The notes under the pieces were generated by a model. The model searched no databases. It was not told the DNA's origin and was given only the letters and a program-made list of their open reading frames with translations. DNA of 64,000 nucleotides from a virus. The stretch lies in the IMG/VR virus record IMGVR_UViG_3300033429_000001, positions 1 to 64,000 of that record; one strand, given 5' to 3'. Made by a program: the position numbers and the translations under genes. Positions 29,012 to 37,182 of this stretch are shown here, one piece after another. Position 1 is the stretch's first letter; every line of letters begins with the position of its first letter.

Positions 29012-29218
29012 ATGAAGTCAGCGAAGGATGCCCGAAGGCAGCAAATAGCCCATCAACTTAGCCGTCAGCTATGTTCAATGAGTTACCTGATTGCCGAGAT
29101 CAAGCTAGGATACAAGCCCAATGAGTGCGGCGTTTTTGCCCGCGCCAAAGATGGCGCATGGGTCAACCTGGCTAATGAAAAAGAGGTTGGGATAGATGAA
29201 GAAAATAAACAGGCGTGA
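29012..29218 (+). CDS. Small hypothetical protein, probably leaderless mRNA
   Basis: 68 residues, N-terminal half helical and basic (KSAKDARRQQIAHQLSRQL). No ribosome site; the promoter places the transcript start at the ATG. No family recognised. Confidence 0.55.
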   Translation: MKSAKDARRQQIAHQLSRQLCSMSYLIAEIKLGYKPNECGVFARAKDGAWVNLANEKEVGIDEENKQA

Positions 29219-29405
29219 TTTTTTTGGGTTACTTGGTAAGGGAGCCGCTGCTGCTATTGGTGCTACAGTTTGCCTGTACACTAGGCTAACAAGTTCGACT
29301 CCTGTATCAGGGGTAAGTGGAACTGATAAAGTTGCAGGTTGTTTCAAGGGAGAGTTTACCCCCTGGGCGACTATCTGCTACCCCATCACATCGCGGAAAC
29401 AATGA
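29196..29405 (+). CDS. Small Tat-signal-bearing protein
   Basis: 69 residues: NRRDFFGLLGKGAAAAIGATVCLY at the N-terminus is a twin-arginine export signal (RRxFF followed by a weakly hydrophobic helix). The mature part is about 40 residues with no known domain. Tat signals are rare in phage proteins and usually mark folded cargo, yet nothing large follows. Confidence 0.5.
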   Translation: MKKINRRDFFGLLGKGAAAAIGATVCLYTRLTSSTPVSGVSGTDKVAGCFKGEFTPWATICYPITSRKQ

Positions 29406-29464
29406 AAGAAATGGCAACAGAAGAGGACGAAAAATACTGTAGAGGGGTAAGCCCTCTTAGTTGA
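29402..29464 (+). CDS. Possible 20-residue peptide
   Basis: ATG overlaps the preceding stop (ATGA); acidic MKEMATEEDEKYCRGV... Very short; support is coupling only. Confidence 0.2.
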   Translation: MKEMATEEDEKYCRGVSPLS

Positions 29465-29482
29465 TTAGTGTTCCGGTTGATG

Positions 29483-29520
29483 GATGCCTTGTATTAAGTC
29501 AATGAGGCATCAACATCTTT
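29483..29520 (+). terminator. Terminator candidate
   Basis: GATGCCT (29483-29489) with AGGCATC (29505-29511), then AACATCTTTTTC. Confidence 0.55.
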
Positions 29521-29531
29521 TTCTCCTGTTA

Positions 29532-29560
29532 GGGGGTTGGTGCTGACGACACCAACCCCC
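29532..29560 (+). other. Perfect 11-bp hairpin
   Basis: GGGGGTTGGTG (29532-29542) and CACCAACCCCC (29550-29560), loop CTGACGA. No T run follows, so it may be a transcript-stability or processing element. Confidence 0.6.
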
Positions 29561-29575
29561 AACGGAGGTCTTTAT

Positions 29576-29649
29576 AACCAAATAACCCGGCCCCCAGGTC
29601 AATCGACCCAACAGCCAGTCAGTGCTTAACAGCACGGCTGGCTTTTTTT
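29576..29649 (+). terminator. Duplicated terminator element, copy A
   Basis: A small hairpin GGTC/GACC is followed by an 11-bp two-part stem (29614-29625 with 29632-29642, loop TTAACA) and T7. It matches 52363-52438 closely, with two stem pairs altered on both sides. It ends 15 bases before the portal ATG. Confidence 0.8.
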
Positions 29650-29663
29650 ATTTAGGGAACTGG

Positions 29664-31871
29664 ATGACACAGAAACCAAGCACACTACAACGAGCCAAAA
29701 TAGCATACGAAGTCTTCAGGAACGGATTTCCAAGAACGGCAATTCAGTCCAATCAGCAACAAAAGCAGGCCCCGTTTATGTGGCCCGCCTACCGGGAAGG
29801 TCAGCCGGTCTGGAAAATAGTTGACATTGAATCCTATATCAATGAGGGATTCAATCTCAACACCTTGATCTATTCGGCGGTGATGTACAAGGCTCGAGCC
29901 TCGGCCACGGCCCCCCTCAAGGCGTTTCGGGGGACACCAGAGCGGTCAATCCCTCTTGAACCCGAACACCCCCTGTCCCAATTGGTAGCCCGACCAAATT
30001 TGCATCAGAGTTGGGTAGAATTCCAGATGCAAAATATCGTTTATGAGAACATTGCAGGGAATGTCTTCATCTTTCTTGACCGGCCCAAGGGTGGCGGGCT
30101 ACCCGAAGCAATGTACAGCCTGAGACCTGATCGGGTATTTGTCATTCCTGGTCGAACTAACGGGCAGACCGGCATCAAGGGCTACGCCTACTTTCCAGAA
30201 GGCGTGAGCCATGCCGGTGCCAACCGGGACGCAGTGGGAATCTTGCCGGAAGATATGATACACATCAAGCTGCCAAACCCGGGCGACCCCATGGAGGGAA
30301 TGGGAGAGGGTCTTTCGCCTCTCTCGCCCGTTGCCAGAAGTGCCGATGTAGACAATTCGATTACAAAGTTCCTGAAAATGTTTTTTGATACCGGGGCGAT
30401 GGTAACAGGAGCTTTATCGTTTGATGTTCCCATTGATGACGAAATCCTGGCCAGGGTAAAAGAACGCTGGCGCGAAATATATGGCGGATTTGAAAACTGG
30501 GATATTGGAGTATTTGACCGAGGGGCTACCTACCAGCGAGTTGGCCTCACCTTCGAGGAGATGGGATTCGAAGGCCAGGACGAACGAAACGAAACCAGAA
30601 TCCTGGGGCCGTTTGGGGTTCCGCCCATTTTGATTGGTTCGCGCATTGGTCTGATGCGCTCGACTTATGCGAATTATAAAGAGGCCAGGACAGCATTCTG
30701 GGAAGATACCTTTGTTCCTGAAATGTCGCTATTTGAAGTTGACTTTCAATATTTCTTGCAGACCCCAGACGGGGGCTTTGTAAAATTCGATTATAAGAAC
30801 GTCCCCGCTCTACAGCAAGACATCCCGGCCATCGTAACGGCCTGGGGAGAATTGGTTGACCGGGGAATTTCCAGAGAGGACGCGGCGACGACGGTAGGTT
30901 TATCCTTACAAAAAGCCGCACCGCTGGAGATGGAAGAGCCAGAACTTATTGAGACTGAGCCGGAGCCAGATGCCAACGTTGGGGCAATAGAGGCCGAGAC
31001 GGATGAGCGCAGAGAAAGTGACACTGATAAACAACTAAAATTACTCACAGAAGAAAAGCAACGTCTGGCCAAGCAGGTTGATGACACTGCCGTTGAGTTT
31101 GAACCGCAATATGAGAAAGTAACAGAGCAGGCGTTTGAAAATGACCGGCGTGAGATTTTGGCCATTGTCAATGAAGCCAAAAAGAAATCGTTGGCCCGGA
31201 AAGCAACGCCTGACTGGGATGCGGCAATGGTGGCAATTAACGCCTACCTTGCTGACTCAGAAAACTGGCAGATAGAATTTACGCCAGTAACAGAGGCCGT
31301 CTTTGTGGCTCAGGCCGAGATGTGGCAGGCTATTATTGAACCGCCCGGTGTTGACCTGACCCCGGAATATTTCAATAATCAATTCAGCCAGGAATGGTTT
31401 GACGAGTACAAACTTGTTTTTGCTCAACCCATCAACGATACGACGAGCAAAGAAATTAGCCAAGTGCTGGCCCAAGCCCAGGCTGAGGGGTGGTCAGTTG
31501 ATAAGGCAGAAAATAGACTCGGCCAATTATTTGACCAGTGGATTGACGGGGACTTGACAGCGGAGGACTTCGAATGGCTTGACGCCCGGACGCCTCCATA
31601 CCGTCGAGAGATGATTGTCAGGACTGAATCTATTCGGGCGGCGAACGCCTCGTCTGATAAGCTCTTTAATGACTGGGGTGTCGAGAAAAAAGAATGGCTG
31701 ACCGCCAGGGATGAGCGGGTCAGAGATGCCCACAAACGGGCTGACGGCCAGGTGGTGGCGGCTGACGAATCATTCAGGGTTGGTGGAGAAGCGTTAAGAT
31801 TTCCGGGTGATCCAAGAGGAGCGCCAGAGAATACAATCAATTGTCGATGCGTGGCATTGCCGGTGGTGTGA
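29664..31871 (+). CDS. Portal protein fused to MuF-like minor head protein
   Basis: 735 residues from ATG 29664 (AGGGAACTGG upstream). Residues about 15-430 form an HK97-type portal (GNVFIFLDRPKGGGLPEAMYSLRPDRV; FGVPPILIGSRIGLMRSTYANYKEARTAFWEDTF). Residues about 640-735 carry the MuF head morphogenesis motif (TESIRAANASSDKLF...DERVRDAHKRADGQVV...ENTINCRCVALPV). The portal dodecamer is the DNA gateway. Usually these are two genes; here they are one chain. Confidence 0.9.
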   Translation: MTQKPSTLQRAKIAYEVFRNGFPRTAIQSNQQQKQAPFMWPAYREGQPVWKIVDIESYINEGFNLNTLIYSAVMYKARASATAPLKAFRGTPERSIPLEPEHPLSQLVARPNLHQSWVEFQMQNIVYENIAGNVFIFLDRPKGGGLPEAMYSLRPDRVFVIPGRTNGQTGIKGYAYFPEGVSHAGANRDAVGILPEDMIHIKLPNPGDPMEGMGEGLSPLSPVARSADVDNSITKFLKMFFDTGAMVTGALSFDVPIDDEILARVKERWREIYGGFENWDIGVFDRGATYQRVGLTFEEMGFEGQDERNETRILGPFGVPPILIGSRIGLMRSTYANYKEARTAFWEDTFVPEMSLFEVDFQYFLQTPDGGFVKFDYKNVPALQQDIPAIVTAWGELVDRGISREDAATTVGLSLQKAAPLEMEEPELIETEPEPDANVGAIEAETDERRESDTDKQLKLLTEEKQRLAKQVDDTAVEFEPQYEKVTEQAFENDRREILAIVNEAKKKSLARKATPDWDAAMVAINAYLADSENWQIEFTPVTEAVFVAQAEMWQAIIEPPGVDLTPEYFNNQFSQEWFDEYKLVFAQPINDTTSKEISQVLAQAQAEGWSVDKAENRLGQLFDQWIDGDLTAEDFEWLDARTPPYRREMIVRTESIRAANASSDKLFNDWGVEKKEWLTARDERVRDAHKRADGQVVAADESFRVGGEALRFPGDPRGAPENTINCRCVALPVV

Positions 31872-31878
31872 AAAAATT

Positions 31879-32250
31879 ATGTCAATGATAGATGAGTTGC
31901 TAGAAATCAAAAATCAGATTGATGCGTCAAAACCAAAAGATTATGTTGATATAATTTTAAGTACCAGATGCCCCATTAAAAATAATGACGGCGTCATGGT
32001 CAAGTGTGAAGGCAAAATGTATTTAATTTTGCCTTGGGTGATTATAGAAAAGATAAAATTACAATGCCCGCTAATTAGCTATATAGCACCATCCGTGTAC
32101 GGTATTCCAGTCGTGGAAAACGAAAAGTTAGTAAAAGACCTGCTTTCTCATATCCATCTTGAACCAGACAATGATTTTGAATTATCTGAGGAGGCTTTCG
32201 AGTGGGTTTTTAGGGTTAGTCTTGGTCAAATCCTTACACTTAGGCGTTAG
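31879..32250 (+). CDS. Hypothetical protein
   Basis: 123 residues from ATG 31879 (weak ribosome site; ATG 31885 possible). N-terminal helix, then a beta-rich part and an acidic C-terminal helix (EPDNDFELSEEAFEWVF). AT-richer than its neighbours, so possibly a recent insertion between portal and protease. No family recognised. Confidence 0.5.
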   Translation: MSMIDELLEIKNQIDASKPKDYVDIILSTRCPIKNNDGVMVKCEGKMYLILPWVIIEKIKLQCPLISYIAPSVYGIPVVENEKLVKDLLSHIHLEPDNDFELSEEAFEWVFRVSLGQILTLRR

Positions 32251-32255
32251 TAAAA

Positions 32256-32459
32256 ATGGCCAAAGATAATCGACTTGACTATAAACTTTCTGATCTGCAA
32301 ACGCAGGTCAATAGCATAAACGAAAGACTTTACCAAATTGAAAGACGTTTGGACGCTCTTGAAGTCAGGCAGTCGGTGAGCGTACCGTGGAGCGAGCAGA
32401 AGGCTGCCCAAGAGGAGGTCAATCATGGAAAGAAAGTCTATCCCGTTTGTAGCGACTAA
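32256..32459 (+). CDS. Small coiled-coil protein
   Basis: 67 residues; LSDLQTQVNSINERLYQIERRLDALEV is a coiled coil. Its end overlaps the protease start. Possibly a head assembly accessory. Confidence 0.55.
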   Translation: MAKDNRLDYKLSDLQTQVNSINERLYQIERRLDALEVRQSVSVPWSEQKAAQEEVNHGKKVYPVCSD

Positions 32460-33879
32460 GATCGATGAGGAACAGGGTATTGTTGAGCATATCGTGGCCG
32501 TTATGGGCAATGTGGATTTGGGGAAAGATGTCATCCACCCCGGCGCATTTACGAAGACCATTAGCGAGCGCGGGCTACAAGTGCGCGTTCTTGACCAACA
32601 CCAGGCCGATTCGGTCATGCGTGCCCTGGGTAAACCCATAGAATTACGGGAAATTAGCCGAGAAGAATTACCTCAAAAACTTCTCGCAGAATGCCCAGAG
32701 GCAACAGGGGCATTATTGGCCAAGACCCAATTTTTGATGGACACCCCAGAAGGAGAGGGGGCGTTTAAGCGGTTAAAACAGGGAGCAATCGGCGAATGGT
32801 CATTTGGCTACGATGTGATTCAGAGCGACTTCAGCAAAAAAAAGGATGGTGATAAAGCCATCACCGTGAGAAACTTGAGGGAACTCAAGCTTTATGAGTA
32901 TTCCCCGGTTTTATTTGGAATGAATCCAGCTACGACAACACTTGACGCCAAGGCCAAAGCTGTCAGTGGCAAAACAAGCCTCGGTATTGCCCCCCGTGAC
33001 CGCGAATGGGATGCCGCTGCTGCTGACCGCCGGGTTCGTGAATGGGCTGGCGCCGAAGATGAGCCAAACGCTAAATACCGTCAAGCCTTTTTCTACTACG
33101 ACGAGGAAGCCCCCGAGAATTTCGGGTCATACAAGTTGGGCTTTGCTGATGTCGTTGACGGAGAACTGCAAGCCGTACCACGCGGCATCTTTGCGGTGGC
33201 CGGCGGGCGCGGTGTTGATGCCGCTGACATCCCAGAGGATGACAAGGAGGCCATCAAGACCAAAGTCAATCACTACTATGAGCGGATGAGCGACGAGTTT
33301 GGCGATGACAGTCTGGTATCGCCATTCGAGAAATCAGACAATGGGACAGCCGAGCAAAAGGACATGTTTAAGCCATTGGGCAGCAGCTTGCAGGGGGCCG
33401 TTTATAATGCGGCGGCCAACAAGCTTGGTTATTGGCTGGCTTGTGGCCAGATTGACGTTAGTGAGTTGGCAGCACTAACTACAAATATCAATAACGCCGT
33501 TATCGCTTTGACGGCTGGATTGCCTGAAGACCTAGTTATGCGTGAGACGGAAGGCTATGGCTACTATGGATATATGAGTGCCGACCTGGAAGCCGATGTC
33601 AAAGCGGGCCGCACTATTTCAAAGCGAAACGAGGGCAGACTCCGGTCTGCCCTAACTGAGTTGATGAGCATCTTTAGCGAGGCCGGAATCGTCCTGGATG
33701 AACCAGAACCATTAGAGGACGCAAGCTCTCACCTTGTTGATGATGAAGAAGAGCAACACCCAAAACCAAAAAATGCACCTGACAAACAGGCCGCTACTGA
33801 GGCCGGGCCGGACGTTGTACCACCCACCTTCAACCTAATTGAGGAGCATGAATTATTCAAACTGCAAATGGAGGTATAA
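32425..33879 (+). CDS. HK97-type prohead protease with C-terminal extension
   Basis: 484 residues; GAGGAGG precedes the ATG. Residues 1-175 match the U35 prohead protease (VDLGKDVIHPGAFTKTISERG; the His of DQHQAD; GAIGEWSFGYDV; LYEYSPVLFGMNP). Residues 200-310 form a second domain (DREWDAAAADRRVREWAG; FADVVDGELQAVPRGIFAVAG) seen attached to phage proteases. The acidic tail may act as scaffold. Confidence 0.9.
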   Translation: MERKSIPFVATKIDEEQGIVEHIVAVMGNVDLGKDVIHPGAFTKTISERGLQVRVLDQHQADSVMRALGKPIELREISREELPQKLLAECPEATGALLAKTQFLMDTPEGEGAFKRLKQGAIGEWSFGYDVIQSDFSKKKDGDKAITVRNLRELKLYEYSPVLFGMNPATTTLDAKAKAVSGKTSLGIAPRDREWDAAAADRRVREWAGAEDEPNAKYRQAFFYYDEEAPENFGSYKLGFADVVDGELQAVPRGIFAVAGGRGVDAADIPEDDKEAIKTKVNHYYERMSDEFGDDSLVSPFEKSDNGTAEQKDMFKPLGSSLQGAVYNAAANKLGYWLACGQIDVSELAALTTNINNAVIALTAGLPEDLVMRETEGYGYYGYMSADLEADVKAGRTISKRNEGRLRSALTELMSIFSEAGIVLDEPEPLEDASSHLVDDEEEQHPKPKNAPDKQAATEAGPDVVPPTFNLIEEHELFKLQMEV

Positions 33880-33883
33880 CAAA

Positions 33884-35200
33884 ATGAAATGGCAAGAAAA
33901 ACTGGCTGAGGCAAATACTCTCTTCGAGAAGATTAAGAAAATCGAAACCGAAGGGTCTGACGAGGAGAAGGCTAACCTGGCAGAAATGGTAGAAGCGTAT
34001 CAGGAGTTGAAGGCCGAGGCTCTTGATATGAAGGGGCTGGAAGAAGTAAAGGAAAGACGAAAAGCCGAAATCAAGGCCGAAGCTGCTGAACTGGCTTCTC
34101 TTGATCGTGAGGCCAAAGCCCGCGAAATGGGCGCCCAGGATCAGGAAGAGGACAAGTTGCCCGAGTTCAAGACCTGGGGTGAATACTTGCAGGCGGTTCA
34201 TTATATGAGCCACAACCGACAGTTTGACCCCCGTCTTGCACGGTTCGACGATCAGGCCGTAAAAGGGGAGAAGCAAATGGTAGAGGGCGTAGGTGCCTCT
34301 GGTGGCTTCCTGGTTCCCGCTGAGTTTCTGGCCCAGATGAAGGCCGTTATGCAAGAGCAGGCAATGGTACGGCCCCGGGCCACCATTATCCCGATGCGCC
34401 GGCGCGAGTTGCAAATTCCGGTGCTTGACCAAACCGGGACCACCGCCGGCATCCCTCATTGGTTCGGGGGCATGCAATTCTATTGGGAGGAGGAGGCTGC
34501 TGAGAAGACCTTAACAGAAGCCTCTTTTCGCCAGATCAAGTTAGTGGCTCACAAATTGATTGGCTACACTCGCGCGTCTGATGAGTTGCTTGATGATAGT
34601 GCTATCAGCCTGGAGGCATTCCTGGCCGGCCCGATGGGCATGGGCGGTGGTATTTCCTGGATGGAGGATTATGCCTTTATCAACGGTACCGGCGCAGGTC
34701 AACCGTTAGGCGTCATCACTGCTGGGGCAACCATCACTGTGGCACGGGCCGCGACCGGTGCGATTGGGTATCCTGACCTGGCGAACATGCTTGAGAATTT
34801 CCTGCCTTCGGGGCGGGGCGTTTGGTTCATCACCCAAAGCGCAATGGCCGATTTGGTTCAGCTTAATGGGCCGGCGGGCAATCCGTCCTATATCTGGGGT
34901 GACGCGGTACAGGGTGTGCCTGGAACCCTGCTTGGTTATCCTGTAGTCTGGACTGAGAAAGTCCCCCGAATCGGCACGGCTGGTGATGTTGTCTTGGCCG
35001 ACTGGAACTACTACCTGGTTGGAGACCGGCAGGCAACGACCGTCGAGAGTACCAAGTTTGACTACTGGCGGTATGACCAGACTAGCTGGCGGGCGGTGCA
35101 TCGAGGGGACGGGCAGCCTTGGCTGAGTGCGCCACTGACGTATCAAGACGGCACAACTCAAACAAGCCCCTTTGTCATATTAGGTGACAAGGATACCTAA
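33884..35200 (+). CDS. Major capsid protein, HK97 gp5-like
   Basis: 438 residues from ATG 33884 with GGAGG upstream. Residues 1-110 are a coiled-coil delta domain (MKWQEKLAEANTLFEKIKK...), normally removed by the protease. The HK97 fold follows: VEGVGASGGFLVPAEFLAQM, IPHWFGGMQFYWEEEA, HKLIGYTRASDELLDDSAI, EDYAFINGTGAGQPLG and the C-terminal LGDKD. Confidence 0.95.
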   Translation: MKWQEKLAEANTLFEKIKKIETEGSDEEKANLAEMVEAYQELKAEALDMKGLEEVKERRKAEIKAEAAELASLDREAKAREMGAQDQEEDKLPEFKTWGEYLQAVHYMSHNRQFDPRLARFDDQAVKGEKQMVEGVGASGGFLVPAEFLAQMKAVMQEQAMVRPRATIIPMRRRELQIPVLDQTGTTAGIPHWFGGMQFYWEEEAAEKTLTEASFRQIKLVAHKLIGYTRASDELLDDSAISLEAFLAGPMGMGGGISWMEDYAFINGTGAGQPLGVITAGATITVARAATGAIGYPDLANMLENFLPSGRGVWFITQSAMADLVQLNGPAGNPSYIWGDAVQGVPGTLLGYPVVWTEKVPRIGTAGDVVLADWNYYLVGDRQATTVESTKFDYWRYDQTSWRAVHRGDGQPWLSAPLTYQDGTTQTSPFVILGDKDT

Positions 35201-35265
35201 ACCGTTCTTGTGGTTTAACGGAAACTACGATTAAAATTTAGTCAAAGTCCATAGGAGGTAAACAA

Positions 35266-35712
35266 ATGGCAAATTATACGGAACGTTTCAGCGAGGGGCA
35301 CTATCCCCTTGTATCCTACAACGCCGACAGCCAGGCCATCGCAACCGTCAATAGTGCCTGGGTCTCTCTGGCGACTTACCACCGAGCCGTGCTGATACTT
35401 AACGTTGGTGACATGGCCCAGGGCGCGACTCTTGACCTGTCTATCCGGCAAGCGTCGGACGGCACCGGCACCGGCACCAAAGCAATTACCGGCAAAGCCA
35501 TCACCCAGCTGACTCAGGCTGGCGCAGACGGCAATCAGATGCTTGTAATTGAGTTGCAAGCCGAAGAACTTGATGTTGATGGCAACTTTGAAAATATCGG
35601 CATCAGGCACATCGTGGCAGGTGGAGCGGTGGAGATGGCCTGGACTCTGTTCGGCATCCAGCCTCGTTTTGCTCCAACCCCGACTACTAATTGGGCCGAA
35701 ATCGTTGGTTAA
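35266..35712 (+). CDS. Probable capsid decoration or structural protein
   Basis: 148 residues; AGGAGGTAAACAA precedes the ATG. Beta-rich with Gly/Thr-rich turns, no helices. It is directly downstream of the capsid gene with a strong ribosome site and a strong terminator, as expected for a high-copy head protein. Confidence 0.65.
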   Translation: MANYTERFSEGHYPLVSYNADSQAIATVNSAWVSLATYHRAVLILNVGDMAQGATLDLSIRQASDGTGTGTKAITGKAITQLTQAGADGNQMLVIELQAEELDVDGNFENIGIRHIVAGGAVEMAWTLFGIQPRFAPTPTTNWAEIVG

Positions 35713-35742
35713 TTTCTCTACCCGGAGATTTAGTTTTAGTAT

Positions 35743-35776
35743 GCGGGGAGGCGATTTCCGCGCCTCCCCGCTTTTT
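35743..35776 (+). terminator. Strong rho-independent terminator
   Basis: Perfect 11-bp GC-rich stem (35743-35753 with 35761-35771) followed by TTTTT; ends the head operon. Confidence 0.95.
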
Positions 35777-35789
35777 GAAAGTCATCAAC

Positions 35790-36419
35790 ATGTGGGTACA
35801 ATTAGCTTGTATACAGTACATCGAGAGATACGGACGCCAGATCACCTACTTCCCTGGCGACTGGGTTGATGTAGGCAAGCAACAGGCCCTACGCTGGATT
35901 GCCAACGGGGATGCACATGCCCTTGACCCGTCCGTCAAAAATGAGGCAATAGATTACAGCGCCGGAATTGTGGCTACGACGACTCCGCCAGACGATGCGA
36001 TAGCCAAGCTAAAGGAGATTCCGCAACTACAGTTACAAGTCGGGACGCCAGAGTTGGCTTTTAGTGAGACAATGCTCTGGAACCCATCAGTGCCGCTTAA
36101 ATTCGAGATGATGCCAGTCGGTTTTAAGCTATTGGAGAAATGGCAGATGGCCGTCCCGCTTTTGAACTATGAGACACTGGCCTGTCACATTGGTAGCGAG
36201 GCCGACAGAGAGCGGGCTAAGGGTATCATCAGGGACTTACGCATACCAGTGAGGGACACCCGCCTAATTTTTCTCAGGCGCTGCGAGGCCACCAGGAATC
36301 TGATTACGTTCTGGCAAAAGGAGGTGGCCGGGGGGACAAATGATTATCTAGCTTTTTTGATGGCTATCTACAAGGTAAAGCCGGTGGTATGTGACCTGCC
36401 AACGACATGGACGGTGTAG
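35790..36419 (+). CDS. Hypothetical protein at start of the glycan cargo
   Basis: 209 residues from ATG 35790. N-terminal segment (YIERYGRQITYFPGDWVDVGKQQALRWIANGDA) looks like a small beta domain; the rest is alpha/beta (TRLIFLRRCEATRNLITFWQKE). Its stop overlaps the next glycosyltransferase start. Possibly a glycan enzyme partner. Confidence 0.55.
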   Translation: MWVQLACIQYIERYGRQITYFPGDWVDVGKQQALRWIANGDAHALDPSVKNEAIDYSAGIVATTTPPDDAIAKLKEIPQLQLQVGTPELAFSETMLWNPSVPLKFEMMPVGFKLLEKWQMAVPLLNYETLACHIGSEADRERAKGIIRDLRIPVRDTRLIFLRRCEATRNLITFWQKEVAGGTNDYLAFLMAIYKVKPVVCDLPTTWTV

Positions 36420-37012
36420 CATTCGTAGCCTACGGCGACAAGGCAAAAAGCGAATTAGAGCAGAGCATCAAGGAATTAAGAAAACATTGCAATCATCCTT
36501 TTATCGTTATTTCTGATAGAAAGATCAAGCCTTATCGTACCGTCGTTTTTGATGCTCTTTACAAGCCGATCCGTTGGCCAAAGCTGTGTATCAATCTGTT
36601 GACACCGTTCAAAAGGACGCTTTACCTTGATGTTGATACCCGAGTACGCCAACCCATAGAGGCAGGCTTTCAGATGCTGACTGATGGGTGGGACATCGTT
36701 ATTGCCCCCAGCGGCCAGCAGGATGAAGAATCAATGTGGCACGTAGAGAAAGACGAGAGAGAATTGACACTCAATGCTCTGGGATTTAATCAAGTTCTAC
36801 AGCTACAGGCCGGGGTGTTTTGGTTCAAGAAGTCCGAACGGGTAGATGAGTTTTTTTTCAACTGGCGGATGGAATGGACTAAGAAGTTTAAGGGTCAGGA
36901 TCAGGCCGCGATGTTGAGAGCGTTGTATCAGACGCCGGTGAAGGTTTGGTTATTGGGCCGGTGCTGGAATGGCGGAGCGGTTATCAATCATTTATTTGGC
37001 AGATTACGATGA
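36407..37012 (+). CDS. GT-A glycosyltransferase (GT8-like)
   Basis: 201 residues. Starts GVAFVAYGDKAKSELEQSI; the metal-binding DxD is in RTLYLDVDTRV; QLQAGVFWFKKSERVDEFFFNW and KGQDQAAMLRAL are typical of this fold. Related to the C-terminal half of 37183-38811. Confidence 0.8.
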   Translation: MDGVAFVAYGDKAKSELEQSIKELRKHCNHPFIVISDRKIKPYRTVVFDALYKPIRWPKLCINLLTPFKRTLYLDVDTRVRQPIEAGFQMLTDGWDIVIAPSGQQDEESMWHVEKDERELTLNALGFNQVLQLQAGVFWFKKSERVDEFFFNWRMEWTKKFKGQDQAAMLRALYQTPVKVWLLGRCWNGGAVINHLFGRLR

Positions 37013-37122
37013 TTTACACCATTGGCCATGAGCAGAATTATCTCAAAGCAATAAGGGCGTCTATCTTGCCCCGACTGGCAGCCATGAAACGAATCCATTT
37101 GACGAAAAGGGAAAAGAAATGA
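37009..37122 (+). CDS. Small hypothetical protein or gene fragment
   Basis: 37 residues (MIYTIGHEQNYLKAIRASIL...), overlapping the previous stop. It looks like the beginning of a longer alpha/beta protein. A 19-residue ORF (37119-37178) follows in tandem. Confidence 0.35.
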   Translation: MIYTIGHEQNYLKAIRASILPRLAAMKRIHLTKREKK

Positions 37123-37182
37123 GCAAGCTAGACAAAATCGAAAAACAAGGTGGTAGTACAACAGTTTTCATAGAGTAAATAA

